Under the pieces are notes generated by a model. That model ran no database searches. It was not told where the DNA came from and saw only the letters and a list, made by a program, of their open reading frames with translations. Of a stretch of DNA of 43,311 bases, positions 39,418 through 43,311 are shown piece after piece. The position numbers and the translations under genes are program-made. Origin of the DNA: a virus; IMG/VR virus record IMGVR_UViG_3300037963_003546, positions 1 to 43,311 of that record; one strand, given 5' to 3'. The stretch's first letter is position 1, and each line of letters starts with the position of its first letter.

Positions 39418-39858
39418 CTACTTCCGATTGAAGGTTCTCTGACCAAACCAGAAAGAAATGACGGCCCCGAAAATAGGTGCCATGCCATCAGCTGCCCACA
39501 AAAGCGCAAACATAGCGTTGTCGATATACCCAAACGCCAAGAACAAAACCAAAGCGACATAGGTAAAGAACATGAAGTAAGTAATCACCGGGCGCACAGA
39601 GGCAGAAAGGTTGATAACCCACTGGCTTCCCTTCTTGGTAATCTGCGCGTGTTCTTTATGAAGCGCCTCAGTCTCACGGATGTCAGCTTCGACATTGACC
39701 ATTTCTAACTTTTGGTTGCCGATCTGGATCTGTTGCTCCAGCTGCTTATCCATCATTTTTAGTTCGTGGGCTTGATCTCTTTTTTCCTCAAAGAAATTTA
39801 AAATCTTTGGAAGAAATGAACTCGAAAAGCCGAGAACGGATGACAATAATGTTATCAT
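39418..39858 (-). CDS. Three-TM holin (GTA-type)
   Basis: A 146-residue membrane protein. A short hydrophobic N-terminus (LLSSVLGFSSSFLPKIL) is followed by a charged coiled coil and then SVRPVITYFMFFTYVALVLFLAFGY and MAPIFGAVISFWFGQRTF. This matches the 3-TM holin family named after gene-transfer-agent release. The start overlaps the previous stop (ATGA) with GGAGTGAAGGA upstream. It forms the lysis trigger next to the endolysin. Confidence 0.8.
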   Translation of the reverse strand: MITLLSSVLGFSSSFLPKILNFFEEKRDQAHELKMMDKQLEQQIQIGNQKLEMVNVEADIRETEALHKEHAQITKKGSQWVINLSASVRPVITYFMFFTYVALVLFLAFGYIDNAMFALLWAADGMAPIFGAVISFWFGQRTFNRK

Positions 39859-40214
39859 TCCTTCACTCCTATTGCTGGATGTTTTCCGTTATGGATTGAC
39901 GAGAGATGATCGATCTGTGACTGCATCACCTTGAGTTGGGCCTGGATAGTTGCCATCTCACGGTTTTGATCGCGAAGCGCGCCAACGCTGTTAATCTCTT
40001 TCAAAACATCAATCTGCGATGTAAATACGGCTCTTTGGCTTTCAGCTTCATCGAGCCTTTGGTCAAATGCAGCCTTTGACTTTTCATACCGTGCAATGAA
40101 GTGTTCTAAGTCTTCCATGACCCGCGCCAGCTGGTTTTTCACAACGCTGTACCCGCCAGCAATCGTGGCAAGCATGATTGCCAGCTGCATTCCTAATTTG
40201 GCATCAATCTCCAT
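39855..40214 (-). CDS. Membrane-anchored coiled-coil protein (possible i-spanin or holin partner)
   Basis: A 119-residue protein with an N-terminal hydrophobic helix (LGMQLAIMLATIAGGYSVV) and a long charged coil to the end. N-in anchor plus periplasmic coil is the plan of inner spanins (Rz-like) and of DUF2730-like phage proteins. It has little ribosome site of its own and lies one base after the previous stop, so coupling is likely. Confidence 0.6.
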   Translation of the reverse strand: MEIDAKLGMQLAIMLATIAGGYSVVKNQLARVMEDLEHFIARYEKSKAAFDQRLDEAESQRAVFTSQIDVLKEINSVGALRDQNREMATIQAQLKVMQSQIDHLSSIHNGKHPAIGVKE

Positions 40215-40215
40215 G

Positions 40216-40752
40216 TTAATTCACCGCCGGTCCAGAGGTTGCCGCCCACCACAAGAATGATCCGATCCCGCCAGCAATGGCCGCAACGATTAAGCCTTTG
40301 GTAAGCTCCAATAAAAGCTGCTTCCGTCGTTCAGCCCGTTCTTCAGCCTCAATCTTTTCCCGTTTTTCACGTTCTTTTTTGTCGGCGACTCGTTTCTTGC
40401 GCTCATCAAGTATCAATTCCCAGGTCGATTTCTCGCCGGGTTTCGACGGCCACTTTGAGTTAATCTCTGCTTTTAAATCATCGAGTTGCTGCTGAAGTTG
40501 CTTTTCTTCTATAACAGCAGCGGCGCTGGCCGACATGGACGTTTCGGAGCCATCGTCCTTGGCGCGCTTTTGCAAGATGCTTTTATTCTTGTCGCCGATG
40601 CTGTTGCCGGGTTTGTGGCCCTTGTTCTTTTTGTGATCGTCTTGCGCCTGGAACACTCCGTCCAGGCCATGCACGATCTCTTGGACTCCACGCGCAGATT
40701 TAACGAGGGTGCGGACGGATGCTACGGCGGCGGCTACTGTGAGCGGGTCAAT
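40216..40752 (-). CDS. C-terminally anchored coiled-coil protein with probable ATT start
   Basis: A 178-residue protein if it starts at ATT (40752), which has AAGGTAGG six bases upstream and gives the N-terminus (M/I)DPLTVAAAVASVRTLVK. An MDP(L/I)T-type start and amphipathic helix is usual in phage proteins of this kind. The first ordinary start is a GTG at 40674 with poorer spacing and would lose 26 residues. The middle is a charged coil (KKREREK-type) and the end a membrane helix (LIVAAIAGGIGSFLWWAA). It belongs to the lysis group, function unknown. Confidence 0.6.
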   Translation of the reverse strand: MDPLTVAAAVASVRTLVKSARGVQEIVHGLDGVFQAQDDHKKNKGHKPGNSIGDKNKSILQKRAKDDGSETSMSASAAAVIEEKQLQQQLDDLKAEINSKWPSKPGEKSTWELILDERKKRVADKKEREKREKIEAEERAERRKQLLLELTKGLIVAAIAGGIGSFLWWAATSGPAVN

Positions 40753-40764
40753 AGTACACCTACC

Positions 40765-41088
40765 TTACGGCTTCGTAGGCCACGGGTCCGACACGCCGTC
40801 CTTGCCCTGTTCAAATTCGTTCCATTGATTCTGAAAAGCCACTGGGTCCGACGTGGTTTGCGGAACCTTTCGCAAATTGTCCCGATACGTTTTCATAGCG
40901 TCGGTAAGGGTCACATCGTTGAGAGCAAAGTAATCTGTTTCCTGTAGCCGCTTGTTCCGCTCTCTTCTAATTGACTCCAAACAAAGAGCGCTAGCACCGG
41001 CTTCACTCCGTGTCTTACGATCAAGCAGCGCTTTCTCTTCAGCGTCCGTAAGTGGGAACTCTTTTCCGTTGACAATTTTTGTCGTCAT
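40765..41088 (-). CDS. Tail fibre assembly/chaperone-like protein
   Basis: A 107-residue protein. SIRRERNKRLQETDYFALNDVTLTDAMKTYRDNLRKVPQTT fits the XkdW/DUF4376-type tail-fibre-associated proteins, which carry a R..RN.LL..tDw..l.D motif followed by YR..LR.vP. It probably helps fold or attach the fibre encoded by the gene before it. The stop lies next to the ribosome site of the ATT-start gene. Confidence 0.7.
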   Translation of the reverse strand: MTTKIVNGKEFPLTDAEEKALLDRKTRSEAGASALCLESIRRERNKRLQETDYFALNDVTLTDAMKTYRDNLRKVPQTTSDPVAFQNQWNEFEQGKDGVSDPWPTKP

Positions 41089-41097
41089 CGCGCACCC

Positions 41098-41829
41098 CTA
41101 AGTCACGTTGGTTCCATATAATTTGAAATGAATGTCGGTGAAATGGCCTGAGTTAGGGTAAATCTTAAACGCATCCATATCACCCTGAGAGCCGCCACTC
41201 GCATTATGAAACCATGCTCCGTTGCACCTGACAGGGGCATAACCAGCGTTGTGATAGCTCCAATCGTGCATACCACCTACATACAACTCTTCGTCTTTTT
41301 TACGATCAATAGTCATCATTCCGAAAAGGTTTGCTTGCGGTGCGCCAGCGGCTGGTTTGTAGGTACTGCTATACCCCGTAATCTCAGTTTCGCCAGAACT
41401 GGTTCCGTGTCTTCCTTCTGTGGCAATATCGCCATTATTTCTTGTGCAATGGTTTGTCGAATACCAGTCATTGGTGAGTGCCGTTGCTGCACCTCCAGCG
41501 TTTGAGTAGTTCGAACCGTTATCGTAAGAAATTGCAATCATCAGCGGTTCACTTGCGCTGATCTGCACATTCCACAAATGTAAGAAATAGATATCGTGAG
41601 TTAAATTGGTAAACGCCACTTCCGATTGTGTCGCTCCCGAATAACTGCCTTGAGAGTGGAGATCGTAAGTACCGCTGGCGAGGTCAAGAACACCTTGTAC
41701 AGTATCTCTTTTCGTTAGATTACTATCTCCCACGTCAGCGAAGGTAATGACATCTGAAGCAGTAATTGTGTGGTCGGTTAGGGATGTCCCTACACCAAGC
41801 ATACGTTGGTCTAATGTTGTTTGTGCCAT
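41098..41829 (-). CDS. Tail fibre protein (receptor-binding candidate)
   Basis: A 243-residue, Gly/Ser/Thr-rich, beta-rich protein with an N-terminal helical segment. Its C-terminal half (YKPAAGAPQANLFGMMTIDR, MDAFKIYPNSGHFTD) aligns by eye with the second fibre gene at 42095 (CIKIYPGSGNFSSG), so the two share a distal domain. Likely host-recognition protein. The ATG overlaps the stop of the preceding gene (TAATG). Confidence 0.65.
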   Translation of the reverse strand: MAQTTLDQRMLGVGTSLTDHTITASDVITFADVGDSNLTKRDTVQGVLDLASGTYDLHSQGSYSGATQSEVAFTNLTHDIYFLHLWNVQISASEPLMIAISYDNGSNYSNAGGAATALTNDWYSTNHCTRNNGDIATEGRHGTSSGETEITGYSSTYKPAAGAPQANLFGMMTIDRKKDEELYVGGMHDWSYHNAGYAPVRCNGAWFHNASGGSQGDMDAFKIYPNSGHFTDIHFKLYGTNVT

Positions 41830-42083
41830 TATAACTTACTCCGTTCTGTAGCAATTTCTGCTTCTTTGTTTTTTAGCCAATCACTATCAGTACCGAGGAT
41901 TGCCTCACGAATACGACGAAGTGTAATTTCAACTTCAAGTTCCAAAATCTTTTGTTTTATTGCGCGTTCAGATGCACCAGCCTCCCATGCGTTTTCAGCA
42001 GCAACGCACGCATCAATTTCAGCATCACTCAAATCAACCAACACGCCGTCGACCATCTTCGACTTATAGTCTTCTCTTGCCAT
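41829..42083 (-). CDS. Small fibre-associated helical protein
   Basis: An 84-residue charged, helical protein. MVDGVLVDLSDAEIDACVAAENAWEAGASERAIKQKI resembles, in part, the N-terminal region of DUF4376/XkdW-type tail proteins (V(D/N)G..v.Lt..E...). AGGAG precedes the ATG. It is inserted between the two fibre genes and may be an assembly factor for the first. Confidence 0.55.
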   Translation of the reverse strand: MAREDYKSKMVDGVLVDLSDAEIDACVAAENAWEAGASERAIKQKILELEVEITLRRIREAILGTDSDWLKNKEAEIATERSKL

Positions 42084-42094
42084 CTTAATTGCTC

Positions 42095-43057
42095 CTACGA
42101 CCTTGCACGCCGATAACGCCGAATAGTGCCGCCGCTAGAAAAGTTTCCGCTGCCGGGGTAAATTTTTATGCAAGTATTAGCTTCAGCAGTGTCATACCGA
42201 CCACCAGTAAATTCACCACAATTCAACGGTTGGTAATTGTAATAAATATTCTGACCAAACGTAGTCGTCTTTGTTGCTGCGTTTGCGGGGTTAAGAAGCA
42301 TTGTTTGCGAAAAGTACAGGTGTTCGTTAGAGCCTGTTCCTTCACCTGTCGCTAACATCACTCCAAAATTAGTTTCTTGGTTGTGATAAGTCCCTGTTCC
42401 ACGAATCCCTGCTACACTCATTAAATAGCCACTTGTGCGGTAAGTCGGACCAGCAACGCCGAGTTGAAAATAAATGCCTTGGCTATCTGATGCGATATCA
42501 ACATTCTCAAGCTGGATCATGTAGTCATATCCATCTGCCAAATCTGTAAAACTAATATCAGAAACGGCTGTGACGTTTGTGCTGTCTACAAACGAAAAGC
42601 CACCACTTGCTATAGTTGCCCACTCAGGGGCAGTTGCACCGCTGTTAATTCTTAGTTGTTGTAAAGCTGACCCTTTAGCTAATCGAACATAGTCAGTGCC
42701 GTTGTAATAAAGAATGTCGCCTTGGGCATCAGACCCCATTGCGATCTTCGCCCCATTGACTTGGTTATCAGCTATCTTGGATGTTACTATAGAGTTGTCC
42801 TCAATTACAGGAGCATTGCCAGCATCGTGGATAATCAGGCTAAAGACCTCTACACCTGATGTAACGCTGGATGTTGTTGTAATGGTTGTACCCGAAACAG
42901 AGTAATCCGTAGAGGGCTTTTGAATTATCCCCCCGATACTTAGCAGCACTGAATTGGTTGAAGCTGCCTTATCTAACGTAAAACTTGTGCCACCACCTGT
43001 ACCGTGGTTTTTAAAAGTTACACCAGAGTTGCCAGCAAAGTTTAAGAAGTTACTCAT
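42095..43057 (-). CDS. Tail fibre protein
   Basis: A 320-residue fibre. The N-terminus (FLNFAGNSGVTFKNHG, SFTLDKAASTNSVLLSIGGIIQKPSTDYSV) is the phage fibre module with a VxIGG..Q.P..dY pattern. IEDNSIVTSKIADNQVNGAKIAM is the trimeric fibre repeat seen in marine phages, and GDILYYNGTDYVRLAKGSALQQLRINSGATAPEWA is the linker motif. A host-binding beta domain ends in RRYRRARS. Confidence 0.8.
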   Translation of the reverse strand: MSNFLNFAGNSGVTFKNHGTGGGTSFTLDKAASTNSVLLSIGGIIQKPSTDYSVSGTTITTTSSVTSGVEVFSLIIHDAGNAPVIEDNSIVTSKIADNQVNGAKIAMGSDAQGDILYYNGTDYVRLAKGSALQQLRINSGATAPEWATIASGGFSFVDSTNVTAVSDISFTDLADGYDYMIQLENVDIASDSQGIYFQLGVAGPTYRTSGYLMSVAGIRGTGTYHNQETNFGVMLATGEGTGSNEHLYFSQTMLLNPANAATKTTTFGQNIYYNYQPLNCGEFTGGRYDTAEANTCIKIYPGSGNFSSGGTIRRYRRARS

Positions 43058-43058
43058 A

Positions 43059-43311
43059 TTATGCCCACCTTAATACAACGCCTGAGACGCGAATTTCTTT
43101 AGTGTTCAAAGTCGTAACTCTATACTTCATCGACGTGCCACTAGGCTGCCCTGAAATATCAACGGAACCCTCATAATTGATAAAATTGCTGTTTGTTGAC
43201 CCTTCAGCTAAAGTTACTTGTGTATAATTTGACCCGTTATTTCTGCTGATCTCGGCCTTGATGTCGGTATTTACCGTCACCGAACTGACCGGGTCGGCCT
43301 GCACGGTAATG
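43059..43311 (-). CDS. Tail fibre-like protein, truncated at window edge
   Basis: The reading frame is open to the right edge, so the first part lies outside the window. The visible 83 residues include SSVTVNTDIKAEISRNNGSNYTQVTL and DISGQPSGTSMKYRVTTLN and end near VVLRWA. NTD(I/L)...SR..G and SGQPSGT..(K/R)(Y/W)R are characteristic of the C-terminal part of phage tail fibre or glycan-binding proteins. It is the first late gene visible on this strand. Confidence 0.75.
   Translation of the reverse strand, partial: ITVQADPVSSVTVNTDIKAEISRNNGSNYTQVTLAEGSTNSNFINYEGSVDISGQPSGTSMKYRVTTLNTKEIRVSGVVLRWA

Noticed and set aside
1-43311. Circular join of the right-edge fibre gene to the left edge.
   Set aside because: The frame stays open across the join, but the added residues do not look like a fibre protein, and no terminal overlap is visible.
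1-43311. CRISPR arrays, rRNA genes or insertion sequences.
   Set aside because: No regularly spaced repeats, rRNA-like sequence or transposase was found on either strand.

Overview
The window is almost entirely the genome of a temperate, short-tailed (podovirus-like) phage. An alphaproteobacterial, possibly marine, host is likely. The evidence for this is a three-transmembrane holin of the gene-transfer-agent type, a small zinc-finger protein resembling the alphaproteobacterial-phage family DUF6511, a tyrosine integrase beside a partial tRNA-Ser(GCU), and a DUF3987 primase/helicase replication module. Base composition is close to 50% GC. The 40-nt tRNA half lies between integrase and virion genes with phage genes on both sides. 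It therefore looks like an intact attP, and the sequence like the unintegrated phage form rather than an integrated prophage.

Layout. (1) 110-5021, plus strand: two runs of small, tightly coupled genes, mostly of unknown function, each ending in an intrinsic terminator. They include a Cys-rich protein (1407-2138), a small Aca-like helix-turn-helix protein (2623-2838) and a putative papain-like cysteine peptidase (4396-4839). (2) 5095-14263, minus strand: the replication and recombination operon. In transcription order it holds a winged-helix protein, a Cro-like protein, a DUF6378-like protein, a RuvC-like resolvase, a hypothetical, a Sak4-like ATPase, a DUF669-like ssDNA-binding protein, a PD-(D/E)XK nuclease with an AddB-type Fe-S cysteine pattern, an SF2 helicase, a zinc-finger protein, a prim-pol/DUF3987 helicase and a final winged-helix gene. 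An AT-rich region with 11 AATTGT boxes and a 112-bp interrupted palindrome lies before that last gene. (3) 14540-16159, plus strand: CI-like repressor, Xis/MerR-like protein and integrase. (4) 16160-16461: integrase-type repeats, the tRNA-Ser half and the terminator of the late operon. (5) 16462-43311, minus strand: the late genes. Transcription runs from the tail-fibre genes (right edge, first gene truncated) through lysis, large terminase, portal, scaffold, capsid, decoration, adaptor, tail hub and ejection proteins, and ends in a 7.3-kb gene.

The 2425-residue product of that last gene looks like a polyvalent ejected protein. It combines a DUF6884/YaaA-like segment, a DdrB-like ParB-superfamily domain and a long gp16-like C-terminal region, separated by Q/E/P-rich linkers. 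It is the best candidate for an under-described system here, namely host-takeover or anti-restriction functions delivered with the DNA. Other points of interest are a likely ATT start codon in a lysis-cassette gene, a roughly six-fold excess of the palindrome CAGCTG that stops at the tail-fibre region, a 25-residue Lys-Pro peptide gene, and operators that flank the first gene of the replication operon. No DNA polymerase or small terminase was recognised. All functional calls are from reading the translated sequence; no database search was run.
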